A stretch of 64,000 nucleotides of DNA from Streptomyces sp. NBC_01275 (GCF_026340655.1 NZ_JAPEOZ010000001.1:3410001-3474000); one strand, 5' to 3'; shown: positions 32,430 to 43,906, numbered from the stretch's first letter. The notes: generated by a model not told the origin, from the letters alone. Translations and numbers: made by a program.

Positions 32430-33920
32430 CTAGACGTCGAGACGGCTTGCCTCGGCGACGGCCCGGGCGAGGTCGCTCACTTCGCCGTCCTCGGTCCTGC
32501 GGGCCAAGTCGGCGGCTCGGTCGGCGAGTTCGGCCAGGGTGAGGGCGTCCGGCAGGGGGTCGTCCGGGTGGCGCAGGGCGTCGGCGAAGTAGGCGGCGGT
32601 CGCGGTGACCTGGAAGCGGACGGGGGCGGCGGACAGGGAGTCGTGCAGGGCGTCGGTCTCCAGCTGGCCGGAGGTCTCGTGCGGGGTGCGGGTGTCGGGG
32701 TCGAGCCAGCGGACGGTGGCGGTGGCGAGGTGGCCGTCGGCGCCGTGTGCGACGCGGACGGCGTAGAGGGCGGTGACGGTGTGGCCGGGGCCGACCTCGC
32801 CGCCGTCGACGCGGTCGTCGCGGAAGTCGTCGTCGGCGACCCGGCGGTCGTCGTAGCCGATGAGCCGGAACTCGGCGACGGTCTCGGGGTCGAAGGCCAC
32901 CTGGGCCTTGGCGTCGCGGGCGGTCAGGTCGACGTTCTGCGGAAGGTCGGTGGAGAAGACCTTGCGCGCGTCGTCCTCGGTGGAGACATAGGCGGTGTGG
33001 CCGTCGCCCTTGTCGGCGAGGCGTTCCATCAGGGCGTCGCCGTAGTCGCTGCCGACGCCCACGCCGAAGAGGGTGATGCCGTGGTCGCGGCGGGCGGTGG
33101 CGACGCGCTCCAGGATCGAGTCGGCGTCCGTGTCGCCGGTGTTGGCGAGGGCGTCGGAGACCAGGACGACCCGGTTGGTGGCGCCCTTGCGCAGGCCCTC
33201 GACGGCGGTGGCGTAGCCGGTCTCGACGCCGGCGCCGAGGTTGGTGGAGTCGGTGGGCTCCAGGCTGTCGACGGCGTCGTGGACGCGGCCTCGGCGGTCG
33301 CCGAGGCGGGTCATCGGCAGGACGGTCTCGGCCTCGCCGCTGAAGGTCACGAGGGCGACCGAGTCGTCGTCGCGCAGTTCGTCCGTCATCGTGCCGAGGG
33401 CGGACTTGGCCAGGTCCAGGCGGCCCGGCTCGCCCATCGAACCGGAGACGTCGACGACGAAGGTGAGGGCGGCGGGCGGGCGTTCGCCCCGCTTGTCGGC
33501 CGTGCGGGTGGCCAGGCCGACGCGGACCAGGGACCAGTCGTCGTCGCCGGTGCGGGCGCCGTCGACGGTGACCGAGAAGCCGTTGCCGTCGGGGCGTTCG
33601 TAGTCCTGGCGGAAGCTGTTGACGAACTCCTCGGGGCGGACGGTCGAGGGGTCGGGCAGCTCGCCGTCGGCGAGGGTGCGGCGGGCGTAGCCGTAGGAGG
33701 CGGTGTCGACGTCGAGGGCGAAGGTGGAGAGGTGGTCGGGGGCGGCCTTGCCGTCCTCGTCCGCGCGGGGCGCGCTGGGCGCCGGGAACGCCTCGCTGCC
33801 GCCTGCCGCCCCGTTCGATCTGCTGCCGCCGTCGTTCGATCCGCCCGCGCCGCAGCCGGTGAGCAGCAGTCCGGCGGCCGCCGCGCAAGCGAACAGTCGT
33901 CGTGTCCGGTAGGTCCTCAT
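32430..33920 (-). CDS. VWA-domain lipoprotein (YfbK-like)
   Basis: The 496-residue lipoprotein has a lipobox LLTGC (Cys23), a Ser/Gly-rich spacer, then an N-terminal YfbK-type domain (TFALDVDTASYGYARRTL). A von Willebrand A domain follows with the MIDAS motif DVSGSMG near residue 157 and its partner Thr and Asp residues (ALVTFSG, LVSDALANTGDTD). The tail (about 385-496) matches DUF3520-like sequence. It should be anchored outside the membrane and bind a protein partner through Mg. No neighbour explains its role. Confidence 0.85.
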   Translation of the reverse strand: MRTYRTRRLFACAAAAGLLLTGCGAGGSNDGGSRSNGAAGGSEAFPAPSAPRADEDGKAAPDHLSTFALDVDTASYGYARRTLADGELPDPSTVRPEEFVNSFRQDYERPDGNGFSVTVDGARTGDDDWSLVRVGLATRTADKRGERPPAALTFVVDVSGSMGEPGRLDLAKSALGTMTDELRDDDSVALVTFSGEAETVLPMTRLGDRRGRVHDAVDSLEPTDSTNLGAGVETGYATAVEGLRKGATNRVVLVSDALANTGDTDADSILERVATARRDHGITLFGVGVGSDYGDALMERLADKGDGHTAYVSTEDDARKVFSTDLPQNVDLTARDAKAQVAFDPETVAEFRLIGYDDRRVADDDFRDDRVDGGEVGPGHTVTALYAVRVAHGADGHLATATVRWLDPDTRTPHETSGQLETDALHDSLSAAPVRFQVTATAAYFADALRHPDDPLPDALTLAELADRAADLARRTEDGEVSDLARAVAEASRLDV

Positions 33921-34067
33921 CTGTCGTGCCCCCTGTGTCCGTTGACGTCCACGTCTGTGACTGTGACGGGACAGGGGGCCGGAACGTGCGCTACGGAGCG
34001 TTGCGGATGGGTCTCGAAGAGGCCACGGCAGCGGCCTGTCGTGACCGGTGGGTGACCCTCCCTTGAC

Positions 34068-34922
34068 CTACGACACGATGTCCTTGCGGGCGAAACCCCG
34101 GAAGGCCAGGGCGAACAGGACCAGGGCGTAGGTCACGGAGACGGCGGTGCCCTGGATCATGCCGGACCACTCGGGGGTGGGCTGGACGGCGTCGGCCCAG
34201 GCGAACTGCCAGTGCGCGGGCAGGAAGTCGCGCCAGTCGCCGAGGGCGGTGACGGCGTCCAGGACGTTGCCGACGATGGTCAGGCCGACCGCGCCGCCGA
34301 CCGCGCCGAGCGGGGCGTCGGTCTTCGTCGACAGCCAGAACGCGAGCCCGGCGGTGACGAGTTGGGAGACGAAGACGTACGCCACGACGATCACGAGGCG
34401 CTGCGCCGCCGTGCCGGAGTCGAGCGCGCCGCCGGTGGGGAGTTCCAGCGGGCCCCAGCCGTAGGCGGCCGAGCCGACGGCGAGGGCGACGACGGGCAAC
34501 AGGACCATCGCGGCCAGGCTGAGGCCGAGCCCGACGACGAGCTTGGACCACAGCAGCCGGGCGCGGGGCACGGGCGCGGCGAGGAGATAGCGCAGGGAGG
34601 ACCAGCCGGCCTCCGAGGCGACGGTGTCCCCGCAGAACAGGGCGACCGGGATGACCAGCAGGAAGCCCGCCGACACGAAGAGGTTGACCGCGGCGAAGTT
34701 GGCGCCGGAGGCGGTCGCCGTGTCCATCAGGGTGACCGTGTCGTTGCGGCCGCCGGGCTGGCCGCCGATGGCGAAGGCGATCAGCAGCACGAAGGGCAGG
34801 GCGGCGAGGATGCCGCCCATGACGAGCGTGCGGCGGCGCTTGAGCTGGCGGGCCAGCTCGACGCGCAGCGGCAGCGTGCGGCCCGCCTGGTAGCCGGAGG
34901 CGACCTCGGTGAGCGTGCTCAT
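34068..34922 (-). CDS. ABC transporter permease
   Basis: The 284-residue ABC-2 type permease has six predicted membrane helices. Typical features are the first helix after RRRTLVMGG, a large loop, and ASEAGWSSLRYLLAAPVPR before helix 3. Its ATG overlaps the stop of the ATPase-bearing gene (ATGA), so the two make one exporter. Substrate unknown. Confidence 0.85.
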   Translation of the reverse strand: MSTLTEVASGYQAGRTLPLRVELARQLKRRRTLVMGGILAALPFVLLIAFAIGGQPGGRNDTVTLMDTATASGANFAAVNLFVSAGFLLVIPVALFCGDTVASEAGWSSLRYLLAAPVPRARLLWSKLVVGLGLSLAAMVLLPVVALAVGSAAYGWGPLELPTGGALDSGTAAQRLVIVVAYVFVSQLVTAGLAFWLSTKTDAPLGAVGGAVGLTIVGNVLDAVTALGDWRDFLPAHWQFAWADAVQPTPEWSGMIQGTAVSVTYALVLFALAFRGFARKDIVS

Positions 34923-37570
34923 GCGGAACCTCCGATCAGGGTGAGGAAGGCGTCCTCCAGGCGGCGGTGCGGTCCGACCGACGTCACCGGCACGTCGAGC
35001 CGGACGAGTTCGGCGACCAGCCGCTGGGCGGTGCCGTCGGTGTCCAGGCGGACCAGCAGGCCCTCGTCGGCCGGGACCGCGGAGGCCACGCCGGGCAGCG
35101 CGGCGATCTTCTCGACGACCGGCTCCTCCACGGGGGCGGCGGTGCCGACGAGGAGGGTGTCGCCGGAGCCGACGATCTCGGCGACCGGGCCCGCCTGCAC
35201 GAGCCGGCCGCGGTCCATGACGACGAGGTGCGTGCAGGTCTGTTCGACCTCCGCCAGCAGATGGCTGGAGACGATCACCGTGCGGCCGGCGGCCGCGTAC
35301 CGGATCATCACCTCGCGCATCTCGCGGATCTGCGGCGGGTCGAGGCCGTTGGTCGGCTCGTCGAGGATGAGCAGGTCGGGCAGGCCGAGCATGGCCTGGG
35401 CGATGGCGAGACGCTGGCGCATGCCCTGGGAGTAGGTGCGCACCGCGCGGGCGAGGGCGTCGCCGAGGCCGGCGATCTCCAGGGCCTCCTCGAGGTGGGC
35501 GTCCTGCGCCGGGCGGCCGGTGGCCTGCCAGTACAGCTCCAGGTTCTCCCGGCCGGACAGGTGCGGCAGGAAGCCGGCGCCCTCGACGAAGGAGCCGACG
35601 CGGGAGAGGACGGGGGCGCCGGGGCGGATGGCGTGGCCGAAGACGCGGATCTCGCCGCCGTCGGGCCTGATGAGGCCCATCAGCATGCGCAGGGTGGTCG
35701 TCTTGCCCGCGCCGTTGGGGCCGAGCAGGCCGAGGACCTGGCCCTTGTCGACGCCGAAGGAGACGTCGCGGACGCTGTAGCGGTCGCCGCCCGCGTACTT
35801 CTTGCTCAGGTCGGTGATCTGGAGCGGGACCTCGGCCAGCTCCGGGTCGGGGGCGGGCATCGCGGTGCGGCGGCGGCCGGTGACCAGCAGGGCCAGGGCG
35901 AGGGCCGCGCCCGCGAGGGGCAGCCACCACACCCAGGACGGCAGCGCGGCGGCCGCGGTCTGCACACCGGGGGCGGTCGGGACCGACAGGTCGCCCTTCA
36001 CCGAGACGGTGTACGTCGCCGCGGTGAGCGGGGAGGCGTAGCCGAGGTCGGTGGAGGCGAGGACCAGGCGCAGACGGTGGCCCTCGTCGACCTTGTGGTC
36101 GATCGCCGGGAGGGTGATCGTCACGTCCTTGCCGGCCTTGGCGCCCTCGACGCGGATCGGGGCGACGAGTTGGGAGGGCAGCACCTGCTGGGCGCCGCCG
36201 GCGCCGACGTCGTAGACCTTGGCGAAGAGGACGGCCTCGTCGGTCGTGGACTTCACATGGACGGTGACCGTCGGGGAGCCGGTGATGCGCAGGTCGTCGG
36301 TGACCGGGGCGGACTCGAACGCGGCGTACTGGCCGGGGAAGTCGAGGGAGACGCCGACGCCGAGGGAGGAGAGCTGGGAGAGGCCTCCGCCGCCGAGGCC
36401 GGGCAGGGCGGAGAGGGCGGGCGGGCTGGCGCCGGGCGGGTTGGCGAAGCTCTGCTCGCGGCCGGTCAGGGCGTAGGAGCGGTCGTCGCCGGTCAGGCCC
36501 GGGTAGGCGGCGGCGCTCGCGCCCCTGAGCTGGGCGGCGCCGTCGGTGGAGTCGACGCCTCCGGTACGGGTGACACGGAAGGCGGGACCGGTGTCGGCGC
36601 TCTTGTCGTCCTTGAGATAGCGGTCGAACCAGGACGTCACGCGGGCCTGGATCCGGCTGGTCTCCAGGTCGCCGCCGTCGTGGCCGCCCGCGATCCAGTC
36701 GACGTCGACGGGCGCGCCGTTGGCCCGGATCGCCTTCGCGGCGGCGTCGGACTGGGCGAGGGTGAAGAGGGAGTCGGTCTGGCCCTGGACGAGGAGGGTG
36801 GGGACCTTGATGCGGTCGGCGACGGCGGACGGGGAGCGCTCTTCGAGCATCGCGCGGGCGGCCGCGTCCGGGGTCCCGGTCTCGGCGACCCGCTCGTACA
36901 TCGCGCACAGCGTGGGCTCGAACTTGGCGCAGCCGCCCGAGGTGTTGAAGAAGATGCCGGTCCACAGCTTCTTGAACACGCCGTCGGGGAACAGGGCGTC
37001 CGCGAGGTTCCAGTAGGTGATCGACGGGGCGATGGCGTCCACCCGGTCGTCGTACCCGGCGGCCAGCAGCGAGATCGCGCCGCCGTACGACGCACCGGCG
37101 ACGCCCACGCGCGGGTCGCCGGTCTTGTCCAGCTGCACCTGGGGCTGCTCGGCGAGCCAGTCGATCAGCTTGGACACGTCGGCGACCTCGCCCTCGGGGT
37201 CGTTCAGGCCGATCTTCCCCGTCGACTCGCCGAAGCCGCGCGCCGACCAGGTCAGCACCGCGTACCCGTCCCGGGCGAGGTCCTCGGCCTGCTGCCGTAC
37301 GTCGTCCTTGCTGCCGCCGAAGCCGTGCCCGAGCAGGACGGCGGGGCGGCGGCCGGCGGAGCCGGAGGTGAAGTAGGAGGTGTCCAGCTTCACCCCGTCC
37401 ACGGCCATGACCCGGTCGGTGCGGTCCACCGCGGGAGCGCCCCCCTCGGAGGCGACGGCCGTCCAGGTGCCGGCGCCGGCGAGCACGACGACGGCGGCCG
37501 CGGCGGCGATGAGCCGTCGCGGCCGCCGTGGCCCTCGTAGGCCTCGCAGCCCGGGCAGTCGAAGATCCAT
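34919..37570 (-). CDS. Fusion: exported S15/CocE-type hydrolase plus ABC transporter ATPase
   Basis: The 883-residue protein has a membrane segment near residues 20-40, then an alpha/beta-hydrolase domain of the X-Pro dipeptidyl-peptidase/CocE class with nucleophile Ser161 (GASYGG) and GHGFGG. A beta-rich PepX_C-like domain follows (about 345-535). A second membrane helix (about 545-565, WVWWLPLAGAALALALLV) leads to a full ABC ATPase (about 578-883) with GPNGAGKTT, YSQGMRQRLAIAQ, LLILDEPTNGLDPP and an H-loop SSHLL. The topology puts the hydrolase outside and the ATPase inside. It pairs with the permease at 34068. It may cleave a peptide or ester linked to transport or act as a sensor; the substrate is not evident. 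Confidence 0.85.
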   Translation of the reverse strand: MDLRLPGLRGLRGPRRPRRLIAAAAAVVVLAGAGTWTAVASEGGAPAVDRTDRVMAVDGVKLDTSYFTSGSAGRRPAVLLGHGFGGSKDDVRQQAEDLARDGYAVLTWSARGFGESTGKIGLNDPEGEVADVSKLIDWLAEQPQVQLDKTGDPRVGVAGASYGGAISLLAAGYDDRVDAIAPSITYWNLADALFPDGVFKKLWTGIFFNTSGGCAKFEPTLCAMYERVAETGTPDAAARAMLEERSPSAVADRIKVPTLLVQGQTDSLFTLAQSDAAAKAIRANGAPVDVDWIAGGHDGGDLETSRIQARVTSWFDRYLKDDKSADTGPAFRVTRTGGVDSTDGAAQLRGASAAAYPGLTGDDRSYALTGREQSFANPPGASPPALSALPGLGGGGLSQLSSLGVGVSLDFPGQYAAFESAPVTDDLRITGSPTVTVHVKSTTDEAVLFAKVYDVGAGGAQQVLPSQLVAPIRVEGAKAGKDVTITLPAIDHKVDEGHRLRLVLASTDLGYASPLTAATYTVSVKGDLSVPTAPGVQTAAAALPSWVWWLPLAGAALALALLVTGRRRTAMPAPDPELAEVPLQITDLSKKYAGGDRYSVRDVSFGVDKGQVLGLLGPNGAGKTTTLRMLMGLIRPDGGEIRVFGHAIRPGAPVLSRVGSFVEGAGFLPHLSGRENLELYWQATGRPAQDAHLEEALEIAGLGDALARAVRTYSQGMRQRLAIAQAMLGLPDLLILDEPTNGLDPPQIREMREVMIRYAAAGRTVIVSSHLLAEVEQTCTHLVVMDRGRLVQAGPVAEIVGSGDTLLVGTAAPVEEPVVEKIAALPGVASAVPADEGLLVRLDTDGTAQRLVAELVRLDVPVTSVGPHRRLEDAFLTLIGGSA

Positions 37571-37824
37571 GCTTCAACGGTACGGGGTCAACCTGTCGTG
37601 GAGTTGTCGACCGCAGGCCGAACTCACCGACCTCCCACGGGCGTACGTGGCCGTGGCCGTGTACCGCAGGCGCGGTATGCCGTCAGGCCTGGCCGCCCTC
37701 GGGGACGGAGACCAGCCAGCGGGGGTCGCGGCGGTGGGAGACGTCTCCCCCGCCGCCCGCGCCGTGATCGCGTCGTCCTACACCACCCGCGCACCACCCG
37801 CGCACACCCGAACCAGTGACCGAC
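37571..37824. other. Intergenic gap, no gene seen
   Basis: About 250 bases between the hydrolase-ATPase gene and the end of mmsA, both leftward. It must hold the promoter of the hydrolase-ATPase gene. I see no coding frame with the local codon bias and no clear terminator. Confidence 0.4.
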
Positions 37825-39327
<1,503 letters not shown>

Positions 39328-39341
39328 GACCAGTTGCTCCT

Positions 39342-41222
39342 TCACAGATGGCGGCGTCGGGTGGAGACGTGCCGTTCGTACAGCTCACGTGCCTTGACCG
39401 CGGACGCGCGCGTCGCGGTCTCGGCCACAGGTACATCCCACCAGGCCTGCGCCGGCGGCGGGCCCGACACAGTGTCGGCCGTTTCGGTCTCGACGTAGAC
39501 ACAAGTGGGAGTGTCGGCGGAGCGCGCTTCGGCGAGGGCCTCGCGCAGCTCGCGGACGGTCTTCGCGCGCAGCACGCGCATGCCCAGGCTCGCCACGTTG
39601 GCGGCCAGGTCGACGGGGAGCGGGGCGCCCGTGAAGGTGCCGTCGTCCGAGGTGAAGCGGTACGCGGTGCCGAACCGTTCGCCGCCCACCGACTCCGACA
39701 GACCGCCGATCGAGGCGTAGCCGTGGTTCTGCACGAGCAGGATCTTGATCGCGATCCCCTCCTGCACGGCCGTCACGATCTCCGTCGGCATCATCAGATA
39801 CGTGCCGTCGCCGACCAGCGCCCAGACGTTGCGCTCGGGCGCGGCCATCTTCACTCCGATGGCCGCCGGAATCTCGTAGCCCATGCAGGAGAAGCCGTAC
39901 TCCAGGTGGTACTGGTCCCGGGAGCGCGCCCGCCACAGCTTGTGCAGATCGCCGGGGAGCGAACCGGCCGCGTTGATGATCACGTCCGACTCGTCGGCGA
40001 GCGCGTCCAGCGCGCCCAGCACCTGCACCTGCGTCGGCCGTACGTCGGGCTCCTCGGCCTCGTAGCAGGCGTCGACGCGCTGCTCCCAGCGCTCCTTGTC
40101 CTCGCCGTACTCGGCGACATAGGCGTCGGCGACGCGGTGGGCGTGCGTGCCCAGGGCCTGGGTGAGTTCCGTGAGGCCGCTGCGGGCGTCCGCGACGAGC
40201 GGCTGACCGGCGAGCTTGTGGCCGTCGTAGGAGGCGATGTTGAGGTTGAGGAAGCGGACGCCGTCGCCCTGGAACAGGGTGTTGGACGCCGTGGTGAAGT
40301 CGGTGTAGCGGGTGCCCACGCCTATCACCAGGTCGGCCGTGCGGGCGAGTTCGTCCGCGGTCGCGGTGCCGGTGTGGCCGACGCCGCCGACGTCCTGGGG
40401 GTGGTCGTAGCGCAGGGAGCCCTTGCCGGCCTGGGTGGAGGCGACCGGGATGCCGGTGGCCTCGGCGAACTCGGCGAGGGCCTCCTCGGCGCGGCTGTGG
40501 TGGACGCCGCCGCCGGCGACGAGGAGGGGGCGCTTCGCGGACCGGATGGCCGTGACCGCCTCGGCGAGTTCGGTGGGGTCGGCGCCGGGACGTCGTACGA
40601 CCCAGGTGCGGTCGGCGAAGAACTCGTCGGGCCAGTCGTAGGCCTCGGCCTGGACGTCCTGCGGGAGGGCGAGGGTCACGGCCCCGGTCTCCACCGGGTC
40701 GGTGAGGACCCGCATGGCCTGCAGGGCCGCCGGGATCAGGGCTTCCGGACGGGTGACCCGGTCGAAGTACTTCGACACCGGGCGCAGGCAGTCGTTGACC
40801 GACACATCGCCCGCGTACGGGACTTCGAGCTGCTGGAGCACCGGGTCGGCGACGCGGGTCGCGAAGGTGTCGCCGGGCAGGAGCAGGACCGGGAGGTGGT
40901 TGACGGTCGCCAGGGCGGCGCCGGTGACCAGGTTCGTCGCGCCGGGGCCGATCGACGTCGTCACGGCGTGCGTGGACAGGCGGTTCGACTGGCGGGCGTA
41001 GCCGACGGCCGCGTGCACCATCGACTGCTCGTTGCGGCCCTGGTGGTACGGCATGTCGTCGGCGTACTCGATGAGCGCCTGGCCGAGGCCCGCGACGTTC
41101 CCGTGGCCGAAGATGCCCCAGGTCGCGCCGATCAGCCGCCGGCGTACGCCGTCGCGCTCGGTGTACTGGGCGGCGAGGAAGCGGACCAGCGCCTGGGCCA
41201 CTGTGAGCCTGGTGGTGGTCAT
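39342..41222 (-). CDS. iolD: 3D-(3,5/4)-trihydroxycyclohexane-1,2-dione hydrolase IolD
   Basis: This 626-residue thiamine diphosphate enzyme opens the inositol-derived ring to 5-deoxy-glucuronate. The N-terminal ATWGIFGHGNVAGLGQAL is diagnostic of IolD. The cofactor site shows GDGTYLMMPTEI with QNHGYASIGGLS. ATG 41222 overlaps the iolB stop (ATGA), with GGAGGG before it; an upstream in-frame ATG at 41264 would lie inside iolB. Confidence 0.95.
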   Translation of the reverse strand: MTTTRLTVAQALVRFLAAQYTERDGVRRRLIGATWGIFGHGNVAGLGQALIEYADDMPYHQGRNEQSMVHAAVGYARQSNRLSTHAVTTSIGPGATNLVTGAALATVNHLPVLLLPGDTFATRVADPVLQQLEVPYAGDVSVNDCLRPVSKYFDRVTRPEALIPAALQAMRVLTDPVETGAVTLALPQDVQAEAYDWPDEFFADRTWVVRRPGADPTELAEAVTAIRSAKRPLLVAGGGVHHSRAEEALAEFAEATGIPVASTQAGKGSLRYDHPQDVGGVGHTGTATADELARTADLVIGVGTRYTDFTTASNTLFQGDGVRFLNLNIASYDGHKLAGQPLVADARSGLTELTQALGTHAHRVADAYVAEYGEDKERWEQRVDACYEAEEPDVRPTQVQVLGALDALADESDVIINAAGSLPGDLHKLWRARSRDQYHLEYGFSCMGYEIPAAIGVKMAAPERNVWALVGDGTYLMMPTEIVTAVQEGIAIKILLVQNHGYASIGGLSESVGGERFGTAYRFTSDDGTFTGAPLPVDLAANVASLGMRVLRAKTVRELREALAEARSADTPTCVYVETETADTVSGPPPAQAWWDVPVAETATRASAVKARELYERHVSTRRRHL

Positions 41223-42070
41223 CGGTAACCCTCCGTGTGGTCGGGGTGGAAGCAGATCCGCCACTCGCGGGTCTCGCCGGGGCCCGCCATGACGTTGAGG
41301 TAGTACATGGCGTGGCCGGGCTGGGCGATCGACGGGCCGTGCCAGCCGTCGGGGACGAGCACGGCGTCACCGGTGCGGACCTCGGCGAGGACCTCGGAGC
41401 CGCCCTCGCGCGAGGGGGACACGCGCTGGTAGCCGAAGCCGTGCGGGCCGTCGATCTCGAAGTAGTAGATCTCCTCGAGCTCGGCCTCCTCGCCCGGCCG
41501 GTGCTCGTCGTGCTTGTGCGGCGGGTACGAGGACCAGTTGCCGCCGGGGGTGATGACCTCGACGGCGATCAGCTTGTCGCAGTCGAAGGCGGCGGCGGAC
41601 GCGAAGTTGCGCACGTGGCGCAGCTGGTTGCCGCTGCCGCGTTCTTCGACGGGGACCTCCGGCGCGGGGCCGTAGCGGGCGGGGAGTCGTCGCTCGCACT
41701 TCGCTCCTGCCAGGGCGAAGCGGCCTCCCGCGCCGGAGGCGATCTGTGCCCGGGCGTCGCGGGGAACGTACGCGAAGTCGGAGACCGACGCGAACACGCT
41801 TTCCCTGCCCAGGAGTTGGAACTCGTTTCCCTCTGTTTGCACGGTACATCCGCCTTCCAGCGGAAGCACGATCCACTCGCTGTCGCCGGTGGTGAAGAGG
41901 TGGGTGCCCCCCGGCTCCAGCTCCACGATCCGCAGACTGCTGTGCGTCCAGCCGGCCCTCTTGGGGTCGATGTCGAGCACGTAGTTCCCGCCGGCGGTCG
42001 CCCCCTTGGGGACGTACAGGTCGTGGTGCGTCGGATGGTTCTCGGTGTGGTGCGGCTCGGTGTTCGTCAT
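41219..42070 (-). CDS. iolB: 5-deoxy-glucuronate isomerase IolB
   Basis: This 283-residue cupin-type isomerase makes 2-deoxy-5-keto-gluconate. Metal-binding residues are visible in SSYPPHKHDEH and ELEEIYYFEI; WHGPSIAQPGHAMYYLNVMAG is typical of the C-terminal part. It lies eight bases after the aldolase-like gene and overlaps iolD, in pathway order. Confidence 0.95.
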   Translation of the reverse strand: MTNTEPHHTENHPTHHDLYVPKGATAGGNYVLDIDPKRAGWTHSSLRIVELEPGGTHLFTTGDSEWIVLPLEGGCTVQTEGNEFQLLGRESVFASVSDFAYVPRDARAQIASGAGGRFALAGAKCERRLPARYGPAPEVPVEERGSGNQLRHVRNFASAAAFDCDKLIAVEVITPGGNWSSYPPHKHDEHRPGEEAELEEIYYFEIDGPHGFGYQRVSPSREGGSEVLAEVRTGDAVLVPDGWHGPSIAQPGHAMYYLNVMAGPGETREWRICFHPDHTEGYR

Positions 42071-42077
42071 GCGGCCC

Positions 42078-42959
42078 TCACAGCAGTCCTACGGCGGTGT
42101 CCACGGCGGCGGCGACGTCCCCGTCGGCCGGGTACAGCAGCGAGCGTCCGACCACGAGACCGCGGACGGTGGGGAGTTGAAGGGCGCCCCGCCACTTCTC
42201 GTACGCCCCGTCCTGGTCGTCGCCGACCTCGCCGCCCAGCAGGACCGCGGGGAGCGTGGACGTCTCCATGACCTGGGCCATGTCGTCGGGGTTGTCGGTG
42301 ACCGGCACCTTCAGCCAGGTGTAGGCGGAGGTGCCGCCCAGGCCGGAGGCGATGGCGATGGACTTGGTGACGGCCTCGGCGGAGAGGTCGTTGCCGAGCT
42401 TGCCGTCGGGGGTGCGACGGCTGATGAACGGCTCGACGAAGAGCGGGAGTCTACGGGCGGCCATGTCGTCGATGGCGCGGGCCGTGGTCTCCAGGGTGGT
42501 GAGGGAGCCCGGGTCGTCGTAGTCGATGCGCAGCAGCAGCTTGCCCGCGTCGAAGCCCAGTCGCTCCATGTCCTCGGCGCGGTGGCCGGTGAAGCGGTCG
42601 TCGAGCTCGAAGACCGCGCCCTGGAGGCCGCCGCGGTTCATGGAGCCCATGACGACCTTGCCGTCGAGGGCGCCGAGCAGCAGCAGGTCGTCGAGGATGT
42701 CGGCGGTCGCGAGGACTCCGTCGACGCCGGGGCGGGAGAGCGCCAGGCAGAGGCGTTCGAGCAGGTCGACGCGGTTGGCCATGGCCAGCCGGTCGCCGCC
42801 GACGCCGAGCGCGCCACGGGCCGGGTGGTCGGCGGCCACGATCATCAGCCGGCCGGAGTCGCCCAGGAGCGGCCTGCGGACACGGCGGGCGGCGGCCTCC
42901 GCGATCGCCTCGGGATGCTGGGTGCGCAGGCGGACGAGTTCGGTCACGTCGACGGTCAC
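42078..42959 (-). CDS. Aldolase-like (beta/alpha)8 protein of the iol operon (Cgl0159 type)
   Basis: This 293-residue protein resembles the Cgl0159 family of TIM-barrel proteins found in actinobacterial iol operons. It has MIVAADHPARGALGVGG, ATADILDDLLLLGAL and LLRIDYDDPGS. No IolJ is present here, so it likely splits 5-keto-2-deoxygluconate-6-phosphate into malonate semialdehyde and dihydroxyacetone phosphate; that is inferred from position. GTG 42959 overlaps the iolC stop. Confidence 0.75.
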   Translation of the reverse strand: MTVDVTELVRLRTQHPEAIAEAAARRVRRPLLGDSGRLMIVAADHPARGALGVGGDRLAMANRVDLLERLCLALSRPGVDGVLATADILDDLLLLGALDGKVVMGSMNRGGLQGAVFELDDRFTGHRAEDMERLGFDAGKLLLRIDYDDPGSLTTLETTARAIDDMAARRLPLFVEPFISRRTPDGKLGNDLSAEAVTKSIAIASGLGGTSAYTWLKVPVTDNPDDMAQVMETSTLPAVLLGGEVGDDQDGAYEKWRGALQLPTVRGLVVGRSLLYPADGDVAAAVDTAVGLL

Positions 42960-43906
42960 CGGACGGCCCCTGCCTTGAGCGCCGCCTCGACCTCGGCCAC
43001 GGTCGGCATCGCCGAGGAGCACTCCAGGCGGGAGGCGACGATGGCGCCGGCCGCGTTGCCGTGACGCATGATCTTCTCCAGGTCCCAGCCCGCGAGCAGG
43101 CCGTGGCAGAGGGAGCCCCCGAAGGCGTCGCCGGCGCCGAGGCCGTTGAGCACGTCGACCGGGAGCGGCGGGACCTCGGCGGACTCGCCCTTGCTGTTGA
43201 CGGCGAGGACGCCCTTGGGGCCCTGCTTGACGACCGCGAGCTCGACGCCGGCGTCCAGCAGCGCCTGCGCGGCGGCCTGCGGTTCGCGCACTCCGGTGGC
43301 GACCTCCACCTCGTCGAGGTTGCCGACGGCGACGGTGGTGTGCTTGAGGGCTTCTTCGTAGAAGGGGCGGGCCGTGTCCGGGTCGGACCAGAACATGGGC
43401 CGCCAGTCGAGGTCGAAGACCGTCGTGCCGGCCTTGGCGCGGTGGGCGAGGGCCGCCAGGGTCGCCGTGCGGCTTGGCTCCTCGCTCAGGCCGGTGCCGG
43501 TGACCCAGAAGATGCGGGCCTCGCGGACGGCGTCGAGGTCGAGGCTGTGGGCGTCGATCTCCAGGTCGGGCGCCTTGGGCTGCCGGTAGAAGTACAGCGG
43601 GAAGTCGTCCGGCGGGAAGACCTCGCAGAAGGTGACGGGCGTCGGCAGCCCGGGGACCGGGGTGACCCAGCGGTCGTCCACGCCGAAGCCGCGCAGGGCC
43701 TCGTGCAGATAGACGCCGAAGGGGTCGTCGCCGGTGCGGGAGATCACCGCGGTGTCCCGCCCCAGGCGGGCCGCGGCGACGGCGACGTTGGTCGCCGAGC
43801 CGCCCAGGAACTTCCCGAAGGACGTGACCTGCGGGAGCGGCACACCTGTCTGCAGCGGGTAGAGGTCCACCCCGATCCGCCCCATGGTGATCAGGTCGTA
43901 CGCCAT
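42956..43906 (-). CDS. iolC: 5-dehydro-2-deoxygluconokinase IolC
   Basis: This 316-residue PfkB-family kinase phosphorylates 2-deoxy-5-keto-gluconate. The N-terminal signature FGKFLGGSATNVAVAAARLG and the catalytic/anion-hole motif NGLGAGDAFGG are complete. ATG 43906 has GAAGGGAA just upstream, and the longer in-frame extension to 44140 has poor coding character and overlaps the divergent promoter. It is the first gene of the leftward operon. Confidence 0.9.
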   Translation of the reverse strand: MAYDLITMGRIGVDLYPLQTGVPLPQVTSFGKFLGGSATNVAVAAARLGRDTAVISRTGDDPFGVYLHEALRGFGVDDRWVTPVPGLPTPVTFCEVFPPDDFPLYFYRQPKAPDLEIDAHSLDLDAVREARIFWVTGTGLSEEPSRTATLAALAHRAKAGTTVFDLDWRPMFWSDPDTARPFYEEALKHTTVAVGNLDEVEVATGVREPQAAAQALLDAGVELAVVKQGPKGVLAVNSKGESAEVPPLPVDVLNGLGAGDAFGGSLCHGLLAGWDLEKIMRHGNAAGAIVASRLECSSAMPTVAEVEAALKAGAVR

